Assembly (NCBI GenBank): GCA_002068715.1 | Contig: MWAR01000182.1 | Coordinates: 1-16,058, forward strand | DNA from: a bacterium ADurb.Bin374 | GTDB taxonomy: Bacteria > Riflebacteria > Ozemobacteria > Ozemobacterales > Ozemobacteraceae | Reading direction: 5' to 3' | Length of the DNA: 16,058 nucleotides | Part shown: piece by piece, positions 1 to 8,877 of the stretch | Numbering within the stretch: the stretch's first letter is position 1 | How the letters are laid out: every line of letters starts with the position of its first letter | Made by a program: the position numbers and the translations under genes | Notes under the pieces: generated by a model | The model's input: only the letters and a program-made list of their open reading frames with translations | Told to the model about the DNA's origin: nothing | Database searches by the model: none

Positions 1-3000
1 CCGTAACGCCGGCATCCTGCGGATTTCACGGGTCGCCTCGTAGCCGTCCATCACCGGCATCTGGCAGTCCATCAGAATGCCGTCGAACTGGTCGTCTTTC
101 GCCAGGATATCGAGGGCTTCGCGGCCGGTTTCGGCGACGGCTACCTGCATGCCGGCCTGGCCGAGCAGCTCGACCGCAAGCTCCTGGTTCATCTCATTGT
201 CCTCCACCAGGAGGATCCGGGCTCCGCTAAGCTTCGCCATGTTATCCGCGAGCGTCTCGCTCCATTCCTTCGAGCGGCATTCGACTGTCGAGGCCCGCCG
301 GCCGAGCACGTCGCCGATCGAGTTCAGCAGGAGCGACGGCGTCACGGGCTTGCTCATGATCCTGAGCGACGTCACTCCGGCGCGCTCGGCGTCGGTCCGG
401 ACATCGTCACGCCCGTAGGAGGTCACCATGATCACGACGGGCGACCTGTCGGGCCGTGAGCTTCTGATGCGCCGGGCGCATTCGACCCCATTCATGCCGG
501 GCATCATCCAGTCCATCAGGATGAGATCGTACGACCGACCGTCGGCGGCAAGCCGATCGATCATCTCGATCGCCTGGAAGCCGTTCTCGGCGGTATCGAC
601 ATCAAGGCGCAGCCCCGCGGCGATCGTCGACAGAATCTCTCTGGCGCTGGCGTTGTCGTCGACGACAAGCACGCGCAGCCCGGCCAGTTCCTCGGCGGTG
701 AGCGCGGTCCGACGGCGCTGGTTCTCCTGCAGGCCGAGCCGTGCCGTGAAATGGAAGGTCGATCCCCTCCCCGGCTGGCTTTCGACCCAGATGCGCCCGT
801 GCATCATCTCGACGAGATGCCGCGAGATGGCCAGGCCCAGGCCGGAACCGCCGTATTTGCGGGTCGTCGAGGCGTCCGCCTGGTTGAACGACTGGAACAG
901 CTTCGCCTGCTGTTCCGGCGTCATGCCGATGCCCGTGTCCCGCACCCAGAAATGAAATTCGGCGGTCCTCCCATCGATCGGCTTTGCCTCGACGCCGATG
1001 ATGATCTCGCCACGTTCGGTGAACTTCACGGCGTTGTAGCCGAGATTGAGGAGCACCTGGCTCAGCCGCAGCGGATCGCCGACGAGCGCATTCGGAACAT
1101 CGGGGTTGGTATCGAAAAGAAACTCGATCCCCTTTCCCTCGGCCTTGACGTCTATAAGGCCAGCTATATTATCGAACACGTCGTCGAGCCAGAAGTCCGC
1201 GGTTTCCATCGAGAGTTTGCCGGCCTCGATCTTCGAGAAGTCGAGGATGTCGTTGATGATGCCCATCAGATTCTCGGCGGCGCGATGCACCTTTTCGATA
1301 TAATTCCGCTGCCGCGTGTCAAGGCTGGTCTGAAGGGCGAGACGAGACATGCCGAGAATAGCATTCATCGGGGTCCGGATCTCGTGCGACATGTTCGCGA
1401 GGAAGTTCGACTTCGCCGCCGTGGCCGCTTCCGCCATCTCCTTGGCCGCCGACAGGACCTCTTCGACCTTCTTCTGCGGATCGAGGTCCATGTGGATGCC
1501 GACCAGCCGTTTGCCCTGGCCGTTCACATCACGCTCGACACACCTGGCGATGTTCAGGATCCATTTCCATTTGCCGCTTTTCGTTTTCATGCGCAGTTCG
1601 CAGCGGTATTCCGGGGTCTTCCCGGCCAGGTGATCCTGGCCCGTCTGCCAGACGCGGTCGAAATCATCGGGATGGACGAGCGCCTTCCAGCGCCGGGAAC
1701 CGCTTCCGGCAAGGTCAGTCACCTCGTCGGGCGTGTATCCGAGCATTTCGGCCCAGATGTCGTTGATGATCATTTCGTCCGTGTCGACACGCAGGTCCCA
1801 GAGGCCCAGCCTGGCGCCTTTCAGGGCCATGTCGAGCCGTTCGCGGCTTTCCATCAACTCGTGCTCGGCCGTGATCTGGTCCGTGATGTCCTGGGCGACA
1901 CCGTACATGTCGGTCGGCCTGCCGACGCCGTCCCGGACGAGGAATCCGAGCGCGTGGATCCACACGATCCTGCCGTCGGCGGGGCGCCTGTATTTATAGA
2001 TAGCATCATATTTCGGATACCGCCCCTCGATCGTCCCCTTGAAAACCCTGTTTGCCTGCCTGGCCAGTTCCGGGTCGGCGGCTTCGACGTTCGCGAACCA
2101 CTCTCTCTCCAGATGATACCGGTATCCCGGATTCGGAATGTCGCCGTAGATCTTCACGGCCCGCTCCGACGAGTTGTAATACCCGGAGCCATCGAGCGGA
2201 ACGTGCCAGTATCCCGACTTTGTCAGCTCGAGAGCGTTGTCGGCGAGGAAATTCGCCCGGGCGATCTGCTCGCGCGCTTCATTCCGGGCGGTCAGATCGC
2301 GTTGGCTCGTGATGATAGCCGCTTTTCCCTCCAGGAGTACCGGAACCAACGTCACTTCGCAGGAGAACAGGTGCCCGTCGAGCCGCCGGTGCAGCCAGTC
2401 GAATCGTACCGCCTTCCGGGAATCGAGGGCCTCGAGCACGTATTCCCTGCTCGCTTCGCTCGACAGCCGCCCGTCCGGCTGGGTTTCGGGAGACAGAGGG
2501 GGCCTGCCGGATCTCATGCCCAAAAGCTTTTCGGGAGAGTCGGCCCCGAACATGGCTGCCGCGGCAGGATTCGCCTGGACGATTCCCTCCTCGAGGGTGA
2601 AGACCTCCAGGGCGTCGTGGGAATGCGTGAAGAAAGCCCAGGCCCGTTCCTCAGCCACTTTTCGCTTGGTTATATCGCGGAAGGTCACGACCGCCCCGAT
2701 CCGCTTGCCGAAGCGGAAGATGGGGGAAGACGTGTAATCGACCGGGAACGGGCTTCCGTCCTTTTTCCAGAATACATCCGCGTCGCTGTGGACTGCTTCT
2801 CCCATATGTATCGAATTCAATATGCGGCATTTTTCGGCCGAATGGGGGGTTCCATCCGCGCGTGAATGGTGCAGCAGCGTGTGGCCATTGCGGCCCACCA
2901 CGTCTTCGAGACTCTCGTATCCGATAAGCCGGAGGCAGGCCGGGTTCGCGAACGTGATGTCCCCCTTCTCATCGACAACGCAGACACCGTCGGCCGTATG

Positions 3001-3720
3001 CTCGAGAAGGAGACGATTCCGTTCCTCGCTCCTGCGAAGCTGCTTCGTGCGCTCCCTCACCAGGGTTTCGAGCCTCTCCCTTGCGTCGAGAAGCTCCTGC
3101 TCGTCCTGTTCGTGACGCCCGAGGAGCCGGGATTTCTGAAGATTCATGTAGGCCGTCTGCGACAGAAGGTTCGCCGTCACCGATACAGCGGCCGCGATCT
3201 CCTTCAGCCGCTCTGGCGACATGATGGGAATATCACGCATTGCCGTGCGATACGCTTCCGGATCGGCGCCGATCCGCCGGCCATACTCGAGCAGCTGCTC
3301 ATCGGTCGTTTCCGGCGCTCTCACCTGGCCGATCCGCCAGACGGCGAGGTGCTTCCCGCCGACCGAGATACTTATCCCGGCCTCGAGCTTTCCGCAGGCA
3401 GGGCACGCGACGATCGGCCTATCCGGGCTGAACCGGCCGATTTGCCGTTCGGCGGCCCGGCAGTTGGCCATACCGGCATCGGTTTTCCTGATTATCTCGG
3501 CGCACAGGTTTGAAAACCGGCTCGGCCGCGTGATGGGGGTGCCGTCCGGCCGAGTGATGACCGAGGCAAGTCCCAGGGCTGCGGCAAACGAGTCCTGCAT
3601 CCGCTGGATCTCCGCGAGATCGAACAGTTCCTCGAACCGGAGATCTTCTATATTTATATCTATATTTTCTTTGGCGGCCGTCATTCGCCGCGGTTGGGAT
3701 GTGCGTTTTCGTCTAGACAT
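1..3720 (-). CDS. PocR-PAS hybrid sensor histidine kinase with two receiver domains (C-terminus cut by window edge)
   Basis: A soluble hybrid histidine kinase: it autophosphorylates on His and passes phosphate to receiver aspartates. The frame is open for 1240 codons from ATG 3720 to the window edge, so the C-terminus is missing. Seen in order: a PocR-type ligand domain (about residues 27-185; phrases [19 protein letters not shown], Cys 73, 87, 105, 108); a charged coiled-coil linker (190-235); four PAS/PAC modules (about 235-355, 360-476, 500-617, 621-745; PAC-like ends such as [11 protein letters not shown] and YGVAQDIT); H-box [14 protein letters not shown] with His779; N-box near 892-900; DTGIGM 928-933; GGSGLGLAI 957-965; REC1 with Asp1021-1022, Asp1070 and Lys1124; REC2 from about 1167 with Asp1218. 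No membrane segment is visible, so a cytoplasmic signal is likely. The start is supported by GGAGG at 3724-3728. The gene lies 48 bp after the cyclase gene on the same strand, so the two are probably co-transcribed. The ligand is unknown. A C-terminal Hpt domain beyond the edge is possible but unseen. Confidence 0.93.
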   Translation of the reverse strand, partial: MSRRKRTSQPRRMTAAKENIDINIEDLRFEELFDLAEIQRMQDSFAAALGLASVITRPDGTPITRPSRFSNLCAEIIRKTDAGMANCRAAERQIGRFSPDRPIVACPACGKLEAGISISVGGKHLAVWRIGQVRAPETTDEQLLEYGRRIGADPEAYRTAMRDIPIMSPERLKEIAAAVSVTANLLSQTAYMNLQKSRLLGRHEQDEQELLDARERLETLVRERTKQLRRSEERNRLLLEHTADGVCVVDEKGDITFANPACLRLIGYESLEDVVGRNGHTLLHHSRADGTPHSAEKCRILNSIHMGEAVHSDADVFWKKDGSPFPVDYTSSPIFRFGKRIGAVVTFRDITKRKVAEERAWAFFTHSHDALEVFTLEEGIVQANPAAAAMFGADSPEKLLGMRSGRPPLSPETQPDGRLSSEASREYVLEALDSRKAVRFDWLHRRLDGHLFSCEVTLVPVLLEGKAAIITSQRDLTARNEAREQIARANFLADNALELTKSGYWHVPLDGSGYYNSSERAVKIYGDIPNPGYRYHLEREWFANVEAADPELARQANRVFKGTIEGRYPKYDAIYKYRRPADGRIVWIHALGFLVRDGVGRPTDMYGVAQDITDQITAEHELMESRERLDMALKGARLGLWDLRVDTDEMIINDIWAEMLGYTPDEVTDLAGSGSRRWKALVHPDDFDRVWQTGQDHLAGKTPEYRCELRMKTKSGKWKWILNIARCVERDVNGQGKRLVGIHMDLDPQKKVEEVLSAAKEMAEAATAAKSNFLANMSHEIRTPMNAILGMSRLALQTSLDTRQRNYIEKVHRAAENLMGIINDILDFSKIEAGKLSMETADFWLDDVFDNIAGLIDVKAEGKGIEFLFDTNPDVPNALVGDPLRLSQVLLNLGYNAVKFTERGEIIIGVEAKPIDGRTAEFHFWVRDTGIGMTPEQQAKLFQSFNQADASTTRKYGGSGLGLAISRHLVEMMHGRIWVESQPGRGSTFHFTARLGLQENQRRRTALTAEELAGLRVLVVDDNASAREILSTIAAGLRLDVDTAENGFQAIEMIDRLAADGRSYDLILMDWMMPGMNGVECARRIRSSRPDRSPVVIMVTSYGRDDVRTDAERAGVTSLRIMSKPVTPSLLLNSIGDVLGRRASTVECRSKEWSETLADNMAKLSGARILLVEDNEMNQELAVELLGQAGMQVAVAETGREALDILAKDDQFDGILMDCQMPVMDGYEATREIRRMPALR

Positions 3721-3768
3721 GGAACCTCCGGCTTTTCCGTTCGTGCGACGATACGAAAGCGCGTCAAA

Positions 3769-4836
3769 TCAGGAGACGGTCAGTTCGAAGAGCCTGACGA
3801 TCCCTTTCCCCTTGACCTCGATCGATCCGTGGGGGGAGAAACCGTACATTTCTCTCACAAGCTCCCAGGTGGGGTCCGAGACGACCAGTGTCATGGGCTC
3901 GGCCGCCTTCTGAACCCTGGATGCGATGCTGACACCGTCGCCGAAAATGTCGTACAGGTAGCGGTTCCGGCCGACGATGCCGCCGACCACGCTGCCGGTA
4001 TGCAGGCCGATGCGGACTTTCCAGTTTTTCCCGTGTTCCCGGCGATACAGGGAGAGAAACTTCAGGAAATCCCGGGCGACCCGGACCATGATATCCGCAT
4101 GTTCCGGATTCCTTGCCGGCATGCCGCAGACGGCAAGGTAGGTGTCGCCGTTGGTCTTGATCCGCTCGGCGCCGTGGCCGGTGACGATGCTGTCGAACGT
4201 GGTGAAGATGTCCGTCAGCTCGGTGATGAGCTGTCCGGCCAGGGTCGCGTCATCGCTGAAACCGGGTTCGATCAGCTCGGCGAACATTATGGTCACGGGG
4301 TCGAACATTTCCGGTGCGCTGAAACCGTGGACCTTGATGTCCTGGATGATCTTCCTTGGCAGGATGTTCTCGAGAAGCCGTTCGACCTTCCGCTGCTCGC
4401 GCTGCAGGAGAAGGTGGGTATGCACGCGCGCCCTTACGACCGCTGGGTGGAACGGCTTGGTGATGTAATCCGCCGCGCCCAGCTCGAACCCTTCGATCTC
4501 GTTGGCCGCCTCGTTCTTGCCGGTGATGAAGATGACGGGAATGTGAGCCGTCTCGGGGTCGGCTTTCAGGGCCCGACACACCTCGAGGCCATCCATTTCG
4601 GGCATCATGATGTCGAGCAGGATGAGATCGGGCTGGGGCTTCCGCTTCGCTATCTCGAGCGCCTTGCGGCCTTTCACGGTCGCCTTGATCTGGTATTCGC
4701 ACTCGAGGAGGTTGCGTATGATCTCGATGTTCTCGGGAGCATCGTCAACGGCGAGAATGCACTGTTTCTCACCTGAATCGGCAAGCCCCTCGGGAGGAAG
4801 TGATGGTGCGCCCTGGGTCGTATCGGAATCCGTCAT
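3769..4836 (-). CDS. Response regulator fused to a class III adenylate/guanylate cyclase domain
   Basis: 355 residues. An N-terminal receiver domain (about 25-145) has Asp31-Asp32, phospho-acceptor Asp75 in LILLDIMMPEMDG, Thr105 and Lys127 (TKPF). After a helical linker ending LLENILPRKIIQDIK comes a class III cyclase domain (about 178-355). The purine-selecting Lys227 and second metal Asp231 are in IKTNGD; Asp296 and Arg307 are in YDIFGDGVSIASR. In the family, Lys plus Asp at the purine sites favours ATP, giving cAMP. Two core positions differ from the consensus: Glu187 replaces the first metal Asp (FAEL for FADI), and Ser303 replaces the transition-state Asn. Activity is therefore uncertain. 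The likely phosphodonor is the hybrid kinase encoded 48 bp downstream. The start is supported by AAGAGG at 4845-4850, 8 bases before the ATG. Confidence 0.93.
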   Translation of the reverse strand: MTDSDTTQGAPSLPPEGLADSGEKQCILAVDDAPENIEIIRNLLECEYQIKATVKGRKALEIAKRKPQPDLILLDIMMPEMDGLEVCRALKADPETAHIPVIFITGKNEAANEIEGFELGAADYITKPFHPAVVRARVHTHLLLQREQRKVERLLENILPRKIIQDIKVHGFSAPEMFDPVTIMFAELIEPGFSDDATLAGQLITELTDIFTTFDSIVTGHGAERIKTNGDTYLAVCGMPARNPEHADIMVRVARDFLKFLSLYRREHGKNWKVRIGLHTGSVVGGIVGRNRYLYDIFGDGVSIASRVQKAAEPMTLVVSDPTWELVREMYGFSPHGSIEVKGKGIVRLFELTVS

Positions 4837-4906
4837 CTCAAAAACCTCTTCATGCTCCCCGGCCCCGGAAGACCGTGTTCTCTCAGCCGGACATTCGCCT
4901 CATCAT

Positions 4907-4934
4907 AGTATCCCGCCTCCTCTCATCCGCGCAA
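4907..4934 (-). promoter_or_regulatory. Candidate promoter of the cyclase/kinase operon
   Basis: Read on the minus strand, TTGCGC (4934-4929) is followed after 16 bases by GATACT (4912-4907), about 70 bases before the cyclase start. An overlapping TATGAT (4907-4902) is an alternative -10. The matches to sigma-70 consensus are moderate. The arrangement resembles the candidate promoter at 13400-13428. Confidence 0.35.
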
Positions 4935-4994
4935 GATTTCAGGCTTTCTTCACCCGGAAACCGGCAGCGCGTGACGCGGGGCACGTACCAATGC

Positions 4995-5023
4995 TTGCGG
5001 GATCCTGTAGATATGGGTATGGT
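4995..5023 (+). promoter_or_regulatory. Candidate promoter of the tungstate-binding protein gene
   Basis: TTGCGG (4995-5000), a 17-base spacer and TATGGT (5018-5023) lie 40 bases before the start codon in the 227-bp divergent region shared with the cyclase gene. The match to consensus is weak. I could not recognise a molybdate/tungstate repressor operator. Confidence 0.25.
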
Positions 5024-5063
5024 ATCAACCGATTGACCCATCATTCTTCCGGAGGAATTCCTC

Positions 5064-5915
5064 ATGCACCGTGTCACCCATCCGCTCGTTTTCATTCTGT
5101 CCGCGGTCTTCTGCCTGGCCGTCACCGGAACCTCGCTCGCGGTCGACGCCCCCGCCGCGCAGGCGAAAGGCGGCTCGCTCATTCTCGCGACGACGACCTC
5201 GACGCAGGCCACCGGTCTTCTCGACGTGCTGCTGGCGAAATGCAGCGAAGCGACCGGGATCTCGGTCAAAGCGGTCGCTGTCGGCACGGGACGGGCCCTC
5301 GAACTCGCGAAGAACGGCGACGCCGACGTCGTCATGGTGCATGCCCGCACCCTGGAAGACGTGTTCGTGGCGGAGGGCTTCGGCACCAATGCATACGATC
5401 TGATGTATAACGATTTTCTCATTGTCGGGCCGGCGTCTGACACCGCCCTCGCGAAAAGCGCCCCTTCGGCAGCTGCGGCGTTCGGACGCATCGCGAGCGG
5501 CTCGACGAAGTTCATCTCGCGCGGCGACAGGTCTGGCACACACGAGCGGGAACTGTCGATCTGGAAGGAACTCGGCATTGTCCCGACGGGCTTCTGGTAT
5601 GTCGAGGCCGGACAAGGCATGGCCGAAACGCTGAAAATGGCTGACGAGATGCAGGCCTACGTTCTCACGGACCGTGCCACGTGGCTGTCGATGCGTGGCA
5701 AACTACATCTGAGCGCCATCTACGAAAAGCCCGACGAGCTGAAGAACCCCTACGGCATCATCGCCGTCAACAACGCGAAGGTCCCCGGAGCGAAGACCGA
5801 CCTCGCGATCGTCTTCATCGACTGGGTGATCGGGCCGCAGGGCCAGGACGTCATCAAAAACTTCAAGATCGACGGGGAACAGCTCTTCCATCTCGCCGTC
5901 GGAAAGCGGAAGTGA
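5064..5915 (+). CDS. tupA: Periplasmic tungstate-binding protein, TupA-like
   Basis: 283 residues, normal length for the family. TupA captures tungstate (sometimes molybdate) and hands it to the TupB permease and TupC ATPase. A signal peptide covers about residues 1-26 (hydrophobic PLVFILSAVFCLAVTG, then a Ser-Leu-Ala site); Cys17 is not in a lipobox. Family motifs are clear: ATTTSTQATGLLD (42-54), AVGTGRAL (72-79), ADVVMVHA (87-94), SRGDRSGTH (152-160) and NPYGIIAVN (228-236). GGAGGA at 5051-5056 supports this start. No permease or ATPase gene follows: a terminator lies 38 bp after the stop and the next gene converges. It is therefore an orphan binding protein here, with partners elsewhere or a different role. 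It is divergent from the cyclase/kinase operon. Oxyanion specificity is inferred from family motifs. Confidence 0.9.
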   Translation: MHRVTHPLVFILSAVFCLAVTGTSLAVDAPAAQAKGGSLILATTTSTQATGLLDVLLAKCSEATGISVKAVAVGTGRALELAKNGDADVVMVHARTLEDVFVAEGFGTNAYDLMYNDFLIVGPASDTALAKSAPSAAAAFGRIASGSTKFISRGDRSGTHERELSIWKELGIVPTGFWYVEAGQGMAETLKMADEMQAYVLTDRATWLSMRGKLHLSAIYEKPDELKNPYGIIAVNNAKVPGAKTDLAIVFIDWVIGPQGQDVIKNFKIDGEQLFHLAVGKRK

Positions 5916-5952
5916 GCCATACCGGCACGAATCCTTGCCGGAGCACCTGAAA

Positions 5953-5990
5953 GAACGGGGCGCGAAGGAAAGTTCCTCCGCGCCCCGTTC
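5953..5990. terminator. Strong hairpin between convergent genes, probable bidirectional terminator
   Basis: Perfect 12-bp arms GAACGGGGCGCG (5953-5964) and CGCGCCCCGTTC (5979-5990) enclose an inner AGGAA/TTCCT pairing. It lies 38 bp after the tupA stop and 46 bp beyond the permease stop. There is no long T-tract (GTATTGT follows on the plus strand), so efficiency is uncertain. A smaller hairpin CCGGCA/TGCCGG at 5922-5941 precedes it. Confidence 0.65.
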
Positions 5991-6035
5991 GTATTGTATC
6001 AGTTATAGAGAGGCTTTCGCCTCGGATGCCGGGGT

Positions 6036-7535
6036 TCAGGCGGCCTCGGCTTTCTTGCCGCCGTGATGCGCGCCCTTTTCGATCCAACCGCGGGCCAGGA
6101 TCAGGCCGATCGGCGAGATGCAGGCGATGAAGCCGTAGATCAGCCACAGCGTGCTCGAATCATGGATGACGAGCAGTTTCATCCACTCGTTCAGCGGCGC
6201 TTCCGCCCAACTGCCCATGAAGAAGCTGCCGAGCGACTGCGGAACGCCGAAAAAGTCGTAGATGCCGTTCATGTCGGGCGGGGCGGGAACGAACCGGCTC
6301 AGCATGAAGCCTGAGTACAGACCGGTGGTGAACTTCGCCAGGAACCAGGGAATGCCGGCCAGGCCCATGTAGGCGCCGACCTTTCCCTCGGGAGCGAGAT
6401 CGGCGACGTATTCCAGGAACCGCGACGACCACAGCGCCTCGCCGAGCGAGAATAGCAGCACGTAGAGAATGAGCATGTTCAGATCGGGGCCGGGCACGAG
6501 GATGAACGTCGTGACGGCCGACATGGCCGAACCGATGATCATCATCGTGATGACGCTGACTTCGCGGGTAAGCGCGGCGATGAGCGGCACGAAGATAACG
6601 ATGATCGTCGGGTTGAGCGCGTTGATCCATTCGAACTTCGCGCCGACTTCTGCCGGGAAACAGCGGAACACGTAGTCGGGCATCGTGAGGAACTGGTGCG
6701 CGAACAGCGTGCGTACGGGAAGCAGGATGAAGATGAAGAACATGAACCGGGCGTCGAGGAAGGGCAGTTCCATCAGCTTGTCCTTCCAGGTCTTCGGCGC
6801 CTCGTCGGCGGCCGGCTTCGGCGGCTCGGCCTTCGCGTTCGGGTCCCTCCAGCGGCATTTTTCGTCGACCGACCGGGTGAACAGGGCCAGGTGCGCAATG
6901 GTGACGAGGCCGGTGATGGTCACGCAGACCCAGAACACGCCGTCGATGCCCCATCCCAGGCCGTTGAAGCCGCCGAGGAAATGCTCGTCGGTGCGCACGA
7001 ACGGCGAGATGAACCCTTCGGCCATGATGCCGAGGTTCATGATTGCATAGAGCAGGCTATATCCGATCGTCGCGGTGCGCGGATCGGTGTATTCCTTCGT
7101 TCCCGCATACAGTGCGGGCTGCAGCACGCCGGAACCGAAGGCCATGAGCATTAGGCCCAGCCAGGCGAGGCTCCAGCCGGCGTAGGACTCGCCACCATAC
7201 GGCGCGATGACCGTGAAAACACGACCGCCCAGCAGCATCAGCAGCGAAAGCGTCAGGGCGTTGCGCACCCCGAGCTTGTCGGAGATGAAGCCGCCGCCGA
7301 ACATGAACAGCGTGACCAGCCCGGTGAAGGCCGAGACGCTGATGCCGACCATGGCATCCGGCATGCCTAGGCGCGTGCCGAGGAAGCGCGTCAGCAAGGT
7401 CAGAATGCCGAAATACGCGATACCGTCGGCGAAGTTCACCAGGTTGACGAGCCAGAACACCTTCGACGCCCCGAAGAGAATCTTCAGGGATTCCATCAAT
7501 GTCAGTTTTTCATTGCCATTCGCAGTAGCTTCCAT
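6036..7535 (-). CDS. Major facilitator superfamily transporter, POT-like
   Basis: A polytopic inner-membrane permease of 499 residues from the ATG at 7535. The start is chosen for GGAG at 7542-7545, 6 bases upstream. An ATG at 7547 has its GGAG only one base away, and a TTG at 7595 lacks support. A motif A-like loop GGGFISDKLGVRNA sits at residues 80-93 between helices 2 and 3. NFADGIAYFGILTLLTRFL (about 33-51) and EYTDPRTATIGYSLLYAIMN (from about 148) recall proton-dependent oligopeptide transporters (PTR2/POT). The POT ExxER signature is not conserved, because NFADG replaces it. A hydrophilic central loop is rich in Lys, Pro and Ala (about residues 230-255), and a basic tail ends in HHGGKKAEAA. 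MFS membership is well supported, but the substrate cannot be told. It stands alone, convergent with tupA. Confidence 0.88.
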   Translation of the reverse strand: MEATANGNEKLTLMESLKILFGASKVFWLVNLVNFADGIAYFGILTLLTRFLGTRLGMPDAMVGISVSAFTGLVTLFMFGGGFISDKLGVRNALTLSLLMLLGGRVFTVIAPYGGESYAGWSLAWLGLMLMAFGSGVLQPALYAGTKEYTDPRTATIGYSLLYAIMNLGIMAEGFISPFVRTDEHFLGGFNGLGWGIDGVFWVCVTITGLVTIAHLALFTRSVDEKCRWRDPNAKAEPPKPAADEAPKTWKDKLMELPFLDARFMFFIFILLPVRTLFAHQFLTMPDYVFRCFPAEVGAKFEWINALNPTIIVIFVPLIAALTREVSVITMMIIGSAMSAVTTFILVPGPDLNMLILYVLLFSLGEALWSSRFLEYVADLAPEGKVGAYMGLAGIPWFLAKFTTGLYSGFMLSRFVPAPPDMNGIYDFFGVPQSLGSFFMGSWAEAPLNEWMKLLVIHDSSTLWLIYGFIACISPIGLILARGWIEKGAHHGGKKAEAA

Positions 7536-7723
7536 CCGCGTCTCCATTCTCCGAATCAATGTACGCCGCGTTTTCTCATGCAGCGGTCTGTACAATCTGT
7601 CCGCGAGAGTTTACCCCAATTTTCCCGATTTGTCTTGCATCGTGCGTCGATTCTGCGCGAGCGCATCGGTTCTCGAAGCCGGTGACGCAGGGTGGCTTTG
7701 CCTGACATTGCAGAATCACACAC

Positions 7724-7789
7724 CCGTTCATCCCGAGCCCGTCGCAGCGGGAACGTCGATCGTGTTTCGACAAGCTGCAGGACGAACGG
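7724..7789. repeat. Dispersed palindromic repeat, copy A
   Basis: A 66-bp imperfect palindrome. Its left arm CCGTTCATCCCGAGC.. (from 7724) is the imperfect inverse of the right arm ..CAAGCTGCAGGACGAACGG (to 7789), with about 18 of 23 arm positions pairing. It aligns end to end with copy B at 12402-12466. The core GTTCGTCCTGAGCTTGTCGAA resembles an intergenic repeat scattered through many environmental bacterial genomes. Confidence 0.7.
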
Positions 7790-7924
7790 AAGGGTTTCCT
7801 TCTACAGGGCTCGATAGTCGGCAACCGCAGAGGTTGGCGCCTATCCGTTCTTCATCGGGCTTTCATCTGCCTCGCATCTGCGGATGAACTCCGGCGATTT
7901 TTGTCGGAAACTTCAGGCCGCACA

Positions 7925-7930
7925 TTGACA
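7925..7930 (+). promoter_or_regulatory. Consensus -35 hexamer before the first EamA gene
   Basis: TTGACA matches the sigma-70 -35 consensus exactly. There is no good -10 at 16-18 bases; the bases at 7948-7953 are GTTCCC. If it is used, transcription would begin close to the ATG at 7962, giving a very short or absent leader. This fits the lack of a ribosome binding site there. Confidence 0.25.
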
Positions 7931-7961
7931 GGGCACCTCGCGGCATGGTTCCCTTCGGCGC

Positions 7962-8855
7962 ATGACAGAATCAGGCGGGATGACGGCCATCGAGCGGAAG
8001 GCGCTGTTCGGCGCCGTCGCGACACAACTGATCACGGGTAGCACCTACCTGTTCGCCAAGCTCGCCCTGAACGAGTTCGGCCCGATGGCGCTCGGCTGTC
8101 TCAGATTCTCTATCACCGCCGCCGTGTTCACGCTCCTTCTGGGCTGGAAGAAAATGCTGGCGCTCCCCCGCCCCGGCGACCGCGGCCTCTTCCTGGCGCT
8201 CGCCCTGCTCGCCGTGCCGCTGAACCAGGCGTTGTTCCTGACGGGCCAGAAATACGCCCCCTCGAGCCACGGTGCCCTCATGTATGCGCTGACGCCGCTG
8301 ATGGTGTTGTTTCTCTCCGGGCTTTTTCTCGGGGAACGGATCACCTGGCCGAAACTTGCCGGTGTCGCGCTCGGCTTCACGGGGGTCGCGACGGTGCTTA
8401 TCGAGCGTACGGCGGATGTTTCCGGGAAAACGCTGTTCGGAGACGCACTGCTTTTCTTCGCCGTCGTCACCTGGGCGGTTTTCACGATCCTCAGCAAGAA
8501 AGCGCTCACCCGCTACACGCCGCTCGAAATGACCGGAACCGCCCTGACGCTCGGCGCCCTCCTGTTTCTGCCGGTAGGCGGCTACGCGCTCGCCGTTCAG
8601 GACTGGACGGTGGTGTCTTCGACGGGCATCGGTTCGGTTCTATATCTTTCGTTATTGACGTCGGTCGTGGCTTATCTCGTCTGGGCCTGGGCACTCCGGC
8701 TCCTGGAGGCCGGCAAGGTAGCCGTCGTCTCGAACCTCCAGCCGATCATCGCCGTCGTTCTCGGCTGGGCGTTCCTTGGGGAACCGATCTCGACGCACTT
8801 CATCGCCGGCACGGCGTTCGTCATCTCCGGCGTGTTCCTGACCCAGAGAGGCTGA
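7962..8855 (+). CDS. EamA/DMT-family permease
   Basis: 297 residues, typical for ten-helix drug/metabolite transporters built from two five-helix EamA repeats (about 12-145 and 155-293). Seen: LITGSTYLFAKLALNEFGP in helix 1; PLNQALFLTGQKYAPSSHGA and YALTPLMVLFLSGLFLGERI in the first half; and in the second half VVAYLVWAWALRLLEAGKVA followed by LQPIIAVVLGWAFLGEPIS, the usual paired-repeat endings. Such proteins export amino acids or other metabolites, but the substrate is not readable from sequence. The start is uncertain: neither ATG 7962 nor ATG 7980 has a clear Shine-Dalgarno sequence. It is a single gene, convergent with the next one across a GC-rich hairpin. Confidence 0.9.
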   Translation: MTESGGMTAIERKALFGAVATQLITGSTYLFAKLALNEFGPMALGCLRFSITAAVFTLLLGWKKMLALPRPGDRGLFLALALLAVPLNQALFLTGQKYAPSSHGALMYALTPLMVLFLSGLFLGERITWPKLAGVALGFTGVATVLIERTADVSGKTLFGDALLFFAVVTWAVFTILSKKALTRYTPLEMTGTALTLGALLFLPVGGYALAVQDWTVVSSTGIGSVLYLSLLTSVVAYLVWAWALRLLEAGKVAVVSNLQPIIAVVLGWAFLGEPISTHFIAGTAFVISGVFLTQRG

Positions 8856-8877
8856 ACCATTTCCCCTGACAGCAGAA

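Larger units (their letters stand above)
7536..7961. other. Non-coding divergent region between the MFS and first EamA genes
   Basis: This 426-bp stretch carries no convincing gene. Short open frames in it lack a ribosome binding site and have low-complexity repeat-derived content. It holds a palindromic repeat (7724-7789), a perfect TTGACA hexamer at 7925-7930, and a short CATCTGC..GCATCTGCGG duplication near 7863-7885. It must contain the promoters of both flanking genes. I recognise no RNA gene. Confidence 0.6.

Noticed and set aside
751..2865. Very long plus-strand open frame (704 codons) antisense to the hybrid kinase
   Set aside because: It mirrors the minus-strand kinase, whose frame shows all expected domain motifs in register. 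The antisense translation is Arg/Pro/Asp-rich without domains and results from GC-rich codon bias.
3694..4776. Plus-strand open frame of 360 codons
   Set aside because: Antisense to the receiver-cyclase gene, which has clear family motifs and a ribosome binding site.
7536..7595. Upstream TTG (7595) and ATG (7547) starts for the MFS gene
   Set aside because: The TTG has no ribosome binding site and adds a basic, non-membrane extension. The GGAG before ATG 7547 is only one base away. ATG 7535 has ideal spacing.
7576..7824. Minus-strand open frame of 82 codons in the intergenic region
   Set aside because: Its translation is largely the palindromic repeat, and it has no ribosome binding site or domain.
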